Source: Cyanophora paradoxa (Eukaryota > Glaucocystophyceae > Cyanophorales > Cyanophoraceae). From it: DNA of 64,000 bases. Location: positions 1 to 64,000 of the forward strand of contig QPMI01000170.1 of assembly GCA_004431415.1 (NCBI GenBank), in the 5' to 3' direction. The notes under the pieces are model-generated. The model ran no database searches. It saw only the letters and a list, made by a program, of their open reading frames with translations, and was not told where the DNA came from. Shown piece by piece: positions 36,301 through 47,278 of the stretch. The translations under genes and the position numbers were made by a program. The stretch's first letter is position 1; every line of letters starts with the position of its first letter.

Positions 36301-39161
36301 CGAGCGTGCCGCGGAGCGTGTTGGCCTGCGCGTGCATGCCGAGCTCGCTGCCGCTGGGGCGCCAGGCGAAAATGAGCGGCTGGGGCCCGGGGCGGAAGGG
36401 GGCGTCGTCGGGGTCCCCCGTGTCCCAGGCGCGGCGCCAGCGGAAGCTCTGCGCCCCGGGCCCCCGCGTCGCCTCCACCAGCCGCACGTCCTGCCTCCCG
36501 TCTGCCGCCCGCCGCCCCCTCGCCCCGGTCCCCGCGCACGCCGCCGCCGCGCGGGGCGGGGCGCACCGAGGACCGGGGAGCGGAAGCCCGAGGCGCGCGC
36601 GTCGAGGACCTGCAGGCGCTCAGGGCGGGGCGCGGAGGGCGGGGCGCGGGGCGGGGCGGGGGGCGCCTGGGGGAGGCCGGAGGCGTTGTGGCGCATCCAG
36701 ATAACGTCGGCGTCCGCCATGGAGGAGCCGAGGCCCATGCCGACCCAGCCCTCGCACGCGCACGCCACCGTCACCTCGATCTCCTCCGTCGCCGGCAGCA
36801 GGCGCCAGGCCAGCGTCAGGGCCCCGTTGAGCCGCACGCTCGCCCCCGCCCCGCCCGTCCCGTTCGCCCCCGCGCCGGCGGCGAGCTCGCCGGCCCCGAA
36901 GTCGGCCTCCCGCCAGCGCGGGGGCGTCGCCATGAAGACCTGCCCGCCGTGAGCCGCCGCGGGGCGCGGCAGGGGCGGGCGTGGGGCGGGGCGGACGGAG
37001 CGGGGGAGGCGGGGGATGGCGGGGGCCCAGGCGGCGACGACGAGCTGCGTGAAGCGGCGGGCGCGCGCCTCGTCGCGCACGGGCGGCGGCAGCGCCTCGT
37101 ACCACCCCGCGTCGGCGTCCCGCGCGCACCGCAGCGCCTCCTGCCACATCGCCACCCCCAGCGGGCCCAGCAGCGCCCCCGGGGCCTCCTGCGCGGCGGC
37201 TCGGGGCGGGGGGGAGGGCCGGAGGGGGGCGGGCCCCGGCACCCGCTCGGCGAGGAGGCCCACGAGGAGGTCCGCCTCGCCCGGGGAGGGGTACACGGCC
37301 TGCCGCCCCCTCAGGGGGGGGCAGGGCGGGGGGTGTGCGGGGCGGGGCGGGCCTGGAGGGCGCGCAGGGTGGCGGCGTCGCGGGCGACCTCCTCCCAGGC
37401 GGCCGGCACCGGCAGGCGGTAGGCGGCCCGCGCCGCGCCGTAGGAGGGGAGGGCGAGGGCGCGGGCGCGGGCGAGGTCGACGGTGGGGGCGTCGGGGAGG
37501 GCCAGAGGCCGCCCCGCAGGTAGTCGGCGTAGTTGAGGTCCGCCCGCGAGGCCGCCGTCGCCGCCAGGCCCGCACCAGCGGCGCCAGGCCCTCCCCGGCC
37601 CCCTGCGCCCCCGCGCTCGCCTCCTGCCGCGCGCGACGGGCGGGGCGGGGCGCACGGGGAGGAAGCTCGCGGTGTAGAGGCCGGCCAGCGCCGGCAGCGG
37701 CCCCTCCGGCGCCTCCGCCCCGCTCCCGTCCAGCCGCGCATACACCTGCCCCGGCTCGCTGGCGGCGGTGCGGCGCAAGGCGGGGCGAGGCGGGGCGGGG
37801 CGGGCCTGGGGCAGGAGGGTCCGATGGACGAGCGCCGCCGCGCCGGCGAACTCGAGCGCCGTGCGGCCGTCCGCAGAGGCGTTGTAGCCGCGGTAGGGCG
37901 GCGCGACGCCCCCGCCTGCGCGCGGCTCGCGGGGCGGCAGCAGGGGCGGGGCGGGGCGGGGCGGGGCGGGGGGCACCGAGGAGCAGCGGGGCGAACTCGA
38001 AGACGGTGACGCGCTGGGGGCGGGGCGTGAGGGGGCGGGGCGCGGGGCGGGGCGGGGCGGGGCCGGGGCCGGGGGCGCCTGGATCATGGCGACGACGCGG
38101 ACGCGGGCCTCGCGGTAGAGCCGCTCGTCCTCCCAACCCCGTTCCCCGCCCGCAGCGCCCCCGCCACCCGGTTGTGCTCCCGCACCAGCGTCCTGCGCCC
38201 CCGGCCCCGCCCCGCTCACGCCCGCCCCCCGCGCGGGCCCCGGGCGCCGGGCGGCGGGGCGCACGCGATGAGGGCGAGCAGGGCGGGGCTGCTGTTGCCC
38301 TCGGGCGAGCCGGTGAGGCGCTGCTGCCGCGCGCGCGCCGCCGGGCCGCCCATCGACAGGCCCTCCGCGTTCAGCGGCGGGCCGTTCAGGCCGTCCTCCT
38401 TCAGCAGCCCTGCGCGGCGCGTCGGCGGGGGCGGGGCGGGGGCCCGGGCAGGGAGCACCGCCGGAGAAGGCGCGGAGGGCGGCGGCGCGCTGGGGGGTGG
38501 AGCCGTACACCGGCTCCCCGTCGATGCGCGGCGTCGCCGCGTTCAGCACCCCCGCCGCCGTCCCCGCCGCCCCCGGCACGCTCCCGTTCCGCACGCCGCA
38601 CTCTGCGCGCCGTCACGCCTGCGTGGAGCGCGGGGCGGTGCGCGGGGGCGGGGCGGGGCGCGCCGCCGGAGCCGTCGCATGCGGAGTAGAGGAAGGAGAC
38701 GGGGGCGGCGTCGTCCGCCGCGAATCCGGCCAGGTCCTGCCCCTCCTCAGCCGGCGCAGCGCCGGCAGCGCTCGGGTGGGGGCGCGGCGTACGAGTGCGA
38801 TCAGCTGCGCCCACGCCGCGACGAAGGCGCTTGCGGTCCCCGTCGCCTCGTAGGCCACGCCCGACTGCAGCACGGCGCTGGCTTGCTGCGGGGGCGCGCG
38901 CGCGGCTCAGAGGCTTCCGATGCGTGCCGGGCGCTCGCGGACCTGCAGCGGGGCCGGCTCTGGTCCGGTGGGGGAGCCGGCGACCCTCGCGACGCGCTTG
39001 AAGGTGCTCTCCCCGAGGGCCCAACGCTCGGGCGACCCTGCGCCAGTCTCGCATAACACCCCGCCGCACGTCGACGCCTGCCCACGGGCTGTCGCGAGAG
39101 CCGCCAAGAGCACAAGAAACGGCAAGCTCCACGATGGCCGCGGGATCCGGGCGCCTCCCAT
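33314..39161 (-). CDS. Multidomain redox fusion: heme-peroxidase homology - DOMON - cytochrome b561 - cytochrome b5 - FAD/NAD(P)H reductase
   Basis: Starts at ATG 39161 with a clear signal peptide (SLPFLVLLAALATARGQA). Then: (1) animal-type heme peroxidase homology, 39080-36970: ACDGSGG, GEPVYGSTPQRAAALRAFSG, TLVREHNRVA, YRGYNASADGRTALEFAGAA, VHRTLLP (likely proximal His), DLNYADYLRGG, GALLGPLGVAMWQEALR. (2) DOMON, 36935-36370: GWVGMGLGSSMADADVIWM, DVRLVEATRGPGAQSF. (3) Cytochrome b561, 36230-35350, with haem-ligand-type His in YIVHAVAMAVAWG, VVRYLKHYSFW, IDLHRAGMQVAL, GSSHGYFGVAIAV, RRLHRAGGRLL. (4) Cytochrome b5, 35320-35140: PWILLGDRVFDV, HPGGAALLHAVIGQDIS. (5) Reductase, 34800-33314: FAD motif RHYSLVRL, NAD motif VAGTGILPI, FHLFVQRAP, ICGPPIF. 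Joins were checked for phase at peroxidase/DOMON (one short intron), within b561 and at b561/b5, so this is one gene of about 1,400 residues. Expected topology: peroxidase and DOMON outside, b5 and reductase in the cytosol. A 150-residue Gly/Ala insertion interrupts the NAD domain (about 34150-33840). Confidence 0.8.
35044..35078. repeat. 35-nt homopurine G run inside an intron
   Basis: Almost pure G on the plus strand, broken only by two A residues, within an intron of the redox fusion gene whose transcript is therefore C-rich. Length is likely unreliable in sequencing, but it lies outside exons. Confidence 0.85.
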
Positions 39162-40150
39162 CTCAGGTCAGCGTCGGATCTCACCTCCGCGCTCGCGTGC
39201 TCATGAGGTTTGCTGACAACTTCTGCAGCTGTGCCGGGCGAACTCGCTACCACTCCGCGATGATGTGCTCGCCAAGCGGGGCGCTGCGAAGGGCGTAGCT
39301 AAACTTGCTGCCAAAGGCGCGCGTAGCTAACAATTCCTTTCGAATCCTATTCATAATACTCAGCCGCCGTGCTGAGGAGCCGGCCAGCGTGCAGGTTCGG
39401 CCGTCGGCCGAGCTGCGTAGCCGTGTAATTCATTGAGACACTATGCACATCGTAACGCCTCTGACCGCAGCGTCCCGCCCGACCGACAAGACCTACTGGT
39501 GTGGGGGTAGGCTGTTTGAAGAATCGATGCGCAGCGCTTGCGTATCGCAACACGCGCGCTTTCGTGCGGCGCACCGTGTTCATTCCTGGTCGTTCGCGGG
39601 AGGCTGGCCGTGCGGGGCGTGAGCGGGGTGAAAGGCGCAGTGCGCGGGGAGGCTCACTGTAGCGCTGTTTTCCGGCGTGGTCGGCGTAGCCGGCTCGCGC
39701 AGGGCCCTGCAGCTGTCCGTTCTACGGCCGTGAAGGGGTACTGCAATCGTGAATCGTCCAAACTTTCGTCCAACTTCAAGGCTTTCGTCCAACTTTCGTC
39801 CAACTTTCGTCCAACTTTCGTCCAACTTAAGCTTCCGTCCAAGTACTAGTGCCAGTCGACGTCGTAATCCGATGATCAAACCTCAACTTTCGTGTGCCTA
39901 TCGGCGATGCGATTCGGAGCTACCTGGGTTGCAAGCAGTGACAGTGGCTCTGGTGGCGGCGGCGGCGAGCTCGAAGCGGTCGATCGACTCCGGATCCTCG
40001 GGGCCGGATCCTAATATTTAATCACGGCAACCCGATGCAAAGTATTCAATTACGCAAACGACCGCTAACGGGACCTAGTGCAGGATGTGGGGCTCGAGTG
40101 CACGTGGGGAGGGGCGGAGGGACGGGAAGAGAGGGGGGCCCGGGACGGGG
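39162..40150. other. 1-kb intergenic region upstream of the redox fusion gene
   Basis: Probably holds the fusion-gene promoter (next to 39162) and the 3' end of the IQ-protein gene (minus, stop at 40151). No exon recognised. Contains the 11-bp repeat at 39783-39826 and degenerate copies on either side, and GCGTAGCTAA-type words near 39290-39330. Less GC-rich than the genes, especially around 39720-39900 and 40010-40030. Confidence 0.5.
39783..39826 (+). repeat. 11-bp tandem repeat TTTCGTCCAAC, four exact copies
   Basis: Four perfect head-to-tail copies, with degenerate copies at about 39753-39774 and a CTTCCGTCCAAG variant at 39830-39841. Noncoding; the 11-bp period is close to one helical turn, so any bound factor would sit on one face of the DNA. 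Confidence 0.9.
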
Positions 40151-43100
40151 TCAGGGGGCGGCGAGGACGCGCTTGAGGAAGGAGGCGAGGGAGTGCTCGG
40201 TGAGGAGGCCGTCCTTGGAGGCGGTCTCCGCGAGGCGGCAGATCCCCTCGACGTACTCCTCGTAGTCCATCTGCATGCGGACGGAGAAGCCGTGGGCGGC
40301 CTGGGCGCCGTCGTCGGTGAGGTACTGGTCGAGCTCCTCGCGGTGCGCGTAGACGAAGGCCTTGATCGCGGAGGAGTAGGAGACGCCCTTGCCGATGAGG
40401 CCCCACGCCTGCACCATCATGAGGAACTCGGTGAGGTTGATCTTCGAGTTGTTCCGGTCGTCCGCGTCCGCCGTCGCCCGGCACCACTTCTTGAAGAGGC
40501 GCCGCAGGGCCCCGTCGTGCGAGGCGAGGACGCCGCGGACGCCGGCGATGCTGCGGCCGTCGGCGATGCGCTCGCGCCAGGGGGCCTCCTTCCAGCAGCG
40601 CTCCGCGAGGGGGCGGACGAAGTCCTTCAGGAAGCGGCGCAGGCGCTCCGAGGTCTCCGAGATCGCGGCGGGGAGGTTCGAGATGCGGGGGAAGACGGCG
40701 AAGGCGAGGCGGAAGAGGGCCTCCACGAACCCCTCCAGGCTCATCGCCTCGTTCTTGCTGTCCGCGAACGTCTTCGCCGCCGCCGCGCTGAACTTCCCCG
40801 ACTTGGCGCCCATCTTCGGCCCATCCTCCATCTCCTCCTTCGGCGCCGGCTGCCCCGGCACCCGCGGCTGCGGCGGCGGCGGCGGCGCCTCGAACCGGCA
40901 GCGCGCGGGGCGGGGCGGGGGCGGGCGGGGCGGACGACGAAGGGCTGGTCGCGGTTGCAGGCGACGAAGAGGGAGAGGACGGCGCCGCGGTCGAGCTGCT
41001 GGGGGCCCGACTCCCCCGCTGCCGCCCCGCACGCCTCGGCACCCCGCTTCCCAGGCTCCCGCGGGGCGGAGCGGGGCGGGGCGGGGCGGGGCGGGGCGGG
41101 GCGGGGGCGGACCCTTGTCCTTCTCGGAGGCGAGGGCGGAGCCGACGTTGGGGCCCTTGATGATCAGGTCCATGTGCTCCACCATCTGCCCGCCCCCGCC
41201 CCAGCGTCAGCCGCCCCGCCGCCCTCTCAGAGGCGCCCCCCGCACCGAGAGGAAGCGGGGGTAGAGGAGCTGCACCGCCCGCTGCGCCGTCTGCGTCCCG
41301 AAGAGGCTGTAGTGCAGGAAGAGCAGCCGGATCTCCCCTGCCGCCGCCACCGCCCTTCAGCGCGGCGCCGCGCCAGCGGGGCGGGGTGCGGCGGGCGGGG
41401 GCGGGGACGGACGCTTGTAGGCGGCGAGGAGGGAGACGCAATGGGAGCGGTCGCCGTTGGTGAAGGGCCAACCCGCAAAGAAGCCGTTCTTGCCCATCGC
41501 CCGCCGCACCTCCTGCTGCGAGTCCACCATCCGCCCGATCTGCCGCGCCGGCACCCCCGATCCGTCAGCAAGGCCGGGGCGGGGGGGCGGGGAGGGGCGG
41601 CGCGCACGTGGAGCTTGTCCTCGCGGCGGCGGGCGACGAATTTGCGGACGGCGTTCTGGATCTTGGTCGCCGCGCTGACGATCTTGCCCCGCTGCTCGGC
41701 GTTCATCCTGCGGGGCGCGTGAGGGCGGGCGAGGGCGGGGCGCCAGAGCGAGCGGCGCACGCGGCCTGTCTCGCGAAGGCGTGCTCGATCACGTTCTTGA
41801 AGCGCTTCAGGCGGAACTTGCGCTGCGCGGCCCGTGAGCGCGCCCCTGGACGAGGCGGGGCGGGGCGGGGCGGGGCGGGACGGACGATCCAGGACTTGGC
41901 GACCTTGGCGGCGGCGGCGTTGCGGCGGATGTCCCGCGCCTCGCGCCAGCGCCGCAGCCAGCGCCGCCCGTACCGGATGATCAGCTGCCCCGCCCCGCCC
42001 CCGTCAGGCGCCCCGCGGGGGGGCGCGGGGCCGGGGCGAGGGCGGACCCAGAAGCCCATGACGCGGCGGTCGAGGAGGCCCTGCATCTGCTGGAGGCGCC
42101 AGCGGGCCTGGATCGCCTTCCACCACTTCTGGATGCGGTAGGCCGCCATGAGGAAGCTCCACGCGGCGAGGGCCTTCTCGCGGCGCCAGCGGACGGCCCA
42201 GGAGCGCCAGGTGGCCTGGATGACGAGGGCGGCGCGGCCGCCGACGTGGCGCCAGAGGGCGGCGCGGGCGAGGCGGGAGCGGTAGACGGCGGCGACCTTG
42301 ATCTGCGCGATGATCGTCCGCCGCCGCAGCTCCAGCGCCACGTCCCGGAACTGCGCCCCGCCCCCGGCTCGCGCCCCCCGCGGCGGGGCGCGGCGGGCGG
42401 GTGGCGCGGGCGTGCCTTGCGGAGGAGGAGGGCGGCGCGCCAGCGGATGTAATACTTGCGGATCTTGGCGTACTTGGCGCGGAGGGCGGGGAGGAGGCGG
42501 AACCAGTCGTGCACGAAGGCGCGGATGCGCACGCAGGCGCGCACGCGCAGCTGCGCCGCCCGCAGCGCGTTCGTGAACCGGATCGTCGCCATCCACGTCC
42601 GCACCGCTGCCCCCCGCCGTCGGCCCCGCCCCCAGCGCGGCGCGCGGCGGCCGGCGCGGCGGAAGGGGGGGCGGCGCGCACTCTCCGCGGAGCGGCACTT
42701 CCTGCGGAAGCGCCAGAGGGCGAGCTTGGCGAGGAAGGCGCGGCCCATCGCCTGCAGCACGACCGCCCCGCAGTAGCGCCGCTCAGCCCGCTGCCGCTTG
42801 CGCCGCCAGTAGAGGGCCCGCTGCTTCTCCAGCTGCTTCTCGGGGTCCTCGGGGCGCCCCGCCAGCAGCCGGCACGCCCGGCAGGCGCACACCCGCCAGT
42901 CGTGCCGCTTCTGCGCCGCCTCTCGCTCGGCTGCGGGGGGCGCGGGGGACGCAAGGGGGGCGCGTGGGGTCGCACGACGAGGCTGGAGTGCTCGCGCTCC
43001 TCGATCCAGAGCCACTCGGCGCCCGACTTGGCGAAGGCGCCGTACGTGTCCACCGGCGTCGCCGGCGTCAGCGCCGAGCTCGTCCGGTGCACCAGCGTCT

Positions 43101-44756
43101 TCGACCGCCACGGCTCCCGCCGCGCCTCCTCCGCCTCCGCATCCGCCGCCGCCCGCCGCCGCGCCGTGCGGGCGCCGGGGGCCTCGGAGGGGGCGGCCTG
43201 GCGGGCGCTCCCGAAGCCGAGGGCGTCGGGGGAAGAGGCGCGGAGGGCGGCCTCGGCGAGGAGCCGCGCGAGGCGCGCCTGCGGCGACTCCCGCTCGAGG
43301 CGCCCCGAGCGGGGCGGGCCGAGGGCGGGGAGCGGGGCGGGGCCGGCGAGGGGGAGGGGCCCGGGGGATCCGGCTCGGGGTCCGGGGGCAGGACGTCGGG
43401 CTCGGGGTCGGGGGCAGCACCTCCCCGTCGCCCTCCGGGGGGGGCGCCTCCCCGCCCTCCCCGCCCTCCCCCCGCCACTCCCCCTCCGAGAGGCGGCTCG
43501 GCGAGCGCCGCCCCGAGGCCGGCGAGCGCGCCCCGACGCCAGCGGGCTGTGCGCCCCGCTGCCCCCGCCCCGCCCTCGCCCCCGCCCGTCGGCGTGCGGG
43601 CGCCCGACGAGTGCGGGGAGCGGGGCCGGGGGAGCCCGAGACGGTGGCGGCGGTGCGGGCGTTGATCTCCTGGACGAAGCGCGACGCGAAGCCGCCGGCG
43701 CCGGCGGGGGCCTCCTCCGCGCCGGCGTCGAAGCGGGGGCCCTCGGGGGCGACCTCGAGGGAGACCTTCCGCCGTGGCCCGCCCCCGCCGCCCCGTCCGC
43801 CGAGGCCTTGCGGCTCGCCGGGCCCCGCTCGTTGGCGAGCGAGCCCTGCCGCGCCCGCTCCCGCCCCGCGAGGAGCCGCCCGGCGTGGCGGGGCCTCGGC
43901 GGCCGGCGCCTCCTCGAGGGCGAGGGCGGGGGCGAGGAGGGCGCCCCGGGGAGAGCGGGAGGGGCGACGCCGAGGCCGGGGCGGTGCGCAGGGAGGCGGC
44001 GGAGGCGGAGAAGGGGAGGCGGGAGTCGGGGGAGGGGAGGGCGGGGGGCAGCTGGGGGGCCCCGCGGGGCGAGGGGGAGTCGAGGCGGGAGGCGCGGGTG
44101 GCGGGGCGGGAGAGGACGGGGAGGCCGCTGGCGCTCGAGGAGAGGGCGCTCTTGGGGGGCAGGCCGAGCTCCGCCCACCGCGCCGCCAGCGCCGCCACCC
44201 CGGGTCCCCTGGTCCTGGCCCCCCGAGAAGGGCGTCGTCTCCTCCGTCGCCCCGCGCGCCGAGACCCGCGGCAGGCCCGCCTGCCGCCGGCCCCGCCCGC
44301 CAGCGGCGTCCACGCCAGCAGGATGCGCCCCTGCGTCGTCGGCCCCTCCCCGCCCCGCGGCGACAGCGGCGGCGTCGCCTCCCCGCGCCGCGGCGAGCGC
44401 CGCGGGGAGCCGCGGCGGGGCGATCCCTGGCGCGGGGAGGCGCCCCGGGGAAGGCGCTTGAGCGACTCGGCGGAGCGGACGAGGCCAACGCTGCCGCTGG
44501 CCTTGAGGCGCCACGCGCGCTTCTCCACGACGGCCGTCGGCGCGCCGACTGCGGGGCCCTGTGGGACCTTCGGAAGCATCTCAGACTGCACGCGCCGCAG
44601 CTCCTTGCCCGTCGGCTCCTCCTTCGGGTCAAGCGCGGTCATCATCTCCTGCCAGAGGCTCATCTTCATCGCCTGCCTGTGGCTCCATTTGAGGGAGGGC
44701 TCGTTTGAAGTCACGCTGAGGGTCATTGAGGCTGGCTTCCCGGCCAGGAGCGGCAT
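40151..44756 (-). CDS. Large IQ-motif (calmodulin-binding) protein with EF-hand-like C-terminal region
   Basis: Function unknown. From ATG 44756 (MPLLAGKPASMTLSVTSNEP) an N-terminal third rich in Ser/Arg/Pro runs to about 43100, with conserved-looking exon ends such as RTAATVSGS. Then comes an Arg/Trp-rich helical part with IQ-like motifs: GAVVLQAMGRAFLAKLALWR (about 42770), AALVIQATWRSWAVRWRREK (about 42230), AATKIQNAVRKFVARRRE (about 41670), and related segments between them. The C-terminal exon (about 40900-40151) is well ordered: SLEGFVEALFRLAFAVFP, INLTEFLMMVQAWGLIG, MDYEEYVEGICRLAET. Its spacing recalls the degenerate EF-hand-type modules of protist and flagellar IQ proteins; canonical DxDxDG calcium loops are not present. 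At least ten C-rich introns occur; those at 43100-44500 are hard to place because both frames are low complexity. Cytoskeletal or ciliary roles are guesses. Confidence 0.65.
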
Positions 44757-45071
44757 CGCTGCCCCGGCGGCTGGCCTCCGACTCTGCGAGCCCGTTTTGG
44801 TCGCAAGCCGCCCGGCGCTAGCCGATCCCCCAGGCGGCTGTAGAGGCCGTCAGGAGCTAGCCTACACTGCTGGCCCTGCGGGGTTCGGCCCGGCTATCTA
44901 CGTCGACACCTTCGCAGACTACGCGCGGGCATGGCCGAGAGCTGATAGCTCACTCTGCCCACTCCGAGTGTCCTCGCTGAGTGTTCTGACGCGGTTCTCA
45001 CGCGGCTTGACTGCGCTTCTCCCTAGACGGGTAGAGTCTCTCTCAAGGGGGGTAGACGCCCATTGAAAGTC
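44757..45071. other. Divergent intergenic region between IQ-protein and NAD-kinase genes
   Basis: Head-to-head spacing of about 315 bp, so it must hold both promoters unless 5' exons extend into it. Moderately GC-rich, with no TATA box, no repeat and no recognisable exon. Confidence 0.5.
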
Positions 45072-47200
45072 ATGGACGAGGAGCTCGAGCTAGACACGGT
45101 GGCGGCGCCGGTGAATGATGTAGACCGCCTCGCGATCGGAGACATGGATCGGCTGGACAGGATTGGCTCAGGAACCGGCCTGTCTCCGGCGCCTCCGTTC
45201 ACGTACAACAATTATGGCGGACTCGAACGCACGGGGAGTACGTCAAGAAGATGCGGAGACGACGAGCGGCTCCTGAGTTCCGCGTACTCGTTGTCGTCCG
45301 TTCCGGCGCCGAACGCTCCGCCCTCGCCTGTGTCGGAGCTAGAGGGCGCCGTCGCCGGCGCTCTCAAGCTCGAGGTCGCGTCCCCGCGGAAGGTCGTCGG
45401 CCGACAGTCCAGCGCCAGCAGCCAGCGGTCCATCAAGCCCGAATTCCTGCGACCGCCGCCTTCTAAGCCGGCCCCCGCCGATCCGGGGCACGCATCGCCG
45501 TGCCCTTACGGGCGAGTCGGGCTCACGCTCCACCGGAAGAGCCACATGGGCCCGCAGGTGGGAGCGAGCTCTCGGCGCGCCCCGCGCGCCCTCACGCGCG
45601 ACCGGGCTTGCAGAGCTTCCCGTGTGGGGAGATCCGGCGGCCGGCGCCGAAGGACTACGTGAGGCTGGAGTGGGAGCAGCCGCCCTCGAACGTGCTCCTC
45701 ATCTGCAAGATCAACGACCCCGAGATCCTCACCGTCGTCGCCGAGATGGGCAGCTGGCTGCAGGAGCAGGGCGTCTCGACGGTGATGGAGCCGGCGGTGT
45801 ACGCGCAGCTCCCCGACAATGCCCGCATTATCCCCTACGACAACGGCCCGCCCGCGCCCCGCGCCCGCCTGCGCGCCGCGCCGGCGCCCGCTGCGAGGCT
45901 CACGCGCAGGTGGCGGGGCGCAGACAAGCAGAAGCTGCGGTGCATCGACCTGATCATCTGCGTGGGGGGCGACGGGACGCTGCTGCACGCGAACTCGCTG
46001 TTCGGGAACGGGCCGATGCCGCCCGTGCTGGCGTTCCACATGGGGAGCCTCGGCTTCCTCATGAACTTCGACGTCCACGACTTCGCGTCCACCATCAGCG
46101 CCGCCCTCCGCGGTGCCCCGCCCCGCCCCCGGCCCCGGCCCCCGGCCCCCGCCCGACCCCCCCGCAGGCGACTTCTTCGTCGCGCTGCGCATGCGGCTGG
46201 CGTGCCGCATCGAGCGGGCGGAGGAGGCTGGCGCGGAGGGGGAGGAGGGGGACTGGCAGGACGGCCCGCAGGTGTTCACGGTGATGAACGAGATGGTGGT
46301 GGACCGCGGCACCTCCCCCTTCGTCTCCGCCCTCGACGTCATCTGCGACGGCCTCCACGTCACCACCGTCCAGGCCGACGGGTCCCCCCCGCCCTCCCCG
46401 CCCCCCCGGCCCCCGCCCCGCCGACCCGCCCCTGACCGCCCGCCCAGCGTCATCGTCGCGACGCCGACGGGCTCGACCGCCTACTCCCTCTCTGCCGGCG
46501 GCTCCATGGTCCACCCCGCCGTCCCCGGCATCCTCTTCACCCCCATCTGCCCCCACATCCTCGCGAGCCGCCCCATTCTCTTCCCTGATTACATTGAGAT
46601 GTGCGCCTGCCCCGCCCCGCGCCGGGCCGGGCCGGGGGAGCCGGGGCGAGGCGGGGGCAGCCGGATCCAGGTGCCGCGGGACTCGCGGGCGTCGGCGTGG
46701 GCCTCCTTCGACGGCCGCGAGCGCCACGAGCTCCGCCCCGCCGACGCCGTCCTCGTCCGCGCCTCCGCCTACCCCCCCCCCCGTGCCCCCCCCCCCCCCC
46801 CAACTCCCCCCGCGCCCTCGCTCGCAGACGCAAGAGCCCCGCTGACGCCGACCCCGCAGCGTTCTGCAAGCAGGACGAGACGACGGACTGGTTCGAGTCG
46901 CTCGCCGGCTGCCTCCACTGGAACCTCCGCAAGCGCCAGAACCCCCTCAAGAAGGGGCCCGCGCCCCCCGCCACCCCCGCCGGGGCGCCCCACATCGCAC
47001 CCGCTTCCTCCGCCACCTCCCTCCCGCGCCGCGTCCCGCCTCGGACCCCCTCGGACTCCTCGGCGGCCTCGTCGCCCAACGGCCACGGGGGCCCGCCGCC
47101 CCTCGCCGGCGCCATGCCCCCGAACCCCAACGGCCCCGCCCCCCACGCCCACCGCTCCCTGCGGCCCCACCTCGACCCCCACGACTCGCCCCCCCACTAG
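45072..47200 (+). CDS. NAD kinase (ATP-NAD kinase family)
   Basis: Phosphorylates NAD to NADP. Family motifs are intact after intron removal: [53 protein letters not shown] (GGDGT), [37 protein letters not shown] (NE and catalytic-site residues), [40 protein letters not shown], and [19 protein letters not shown]. The [20 protein letters not shown] segment closes the core as in plant and fungal cytosolic NADKs. The first 165 residues from ATG 45072 ([20 protein letters not shown]) are acidic then Ser/Pro-rich, likely disordered and regulatory; a similar Pro-rich tail of about 90 residues ends at 47200. No transit peptide is evident. Introns are short and C-rich, for example after ISAALR near 46110-46168. 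Starting at ATG 45072 avoids a non-ATG extension just upstream. Confidence 0.93.
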
Positions 47201-47278
47201 CCTGCATCCGCGAGATTCCCTCTGTACAAACGCGATCCCCTAGTCTGCCAAGCTACCTTGCTGCCGCGGGGCGCGGGG

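Noticed and set aside
39783-39826. 11-bp repeat as a telomere or centromere sequence
   Set aside because: Only four exact copies in a gene-dense region, and not a known telomere-type unit.
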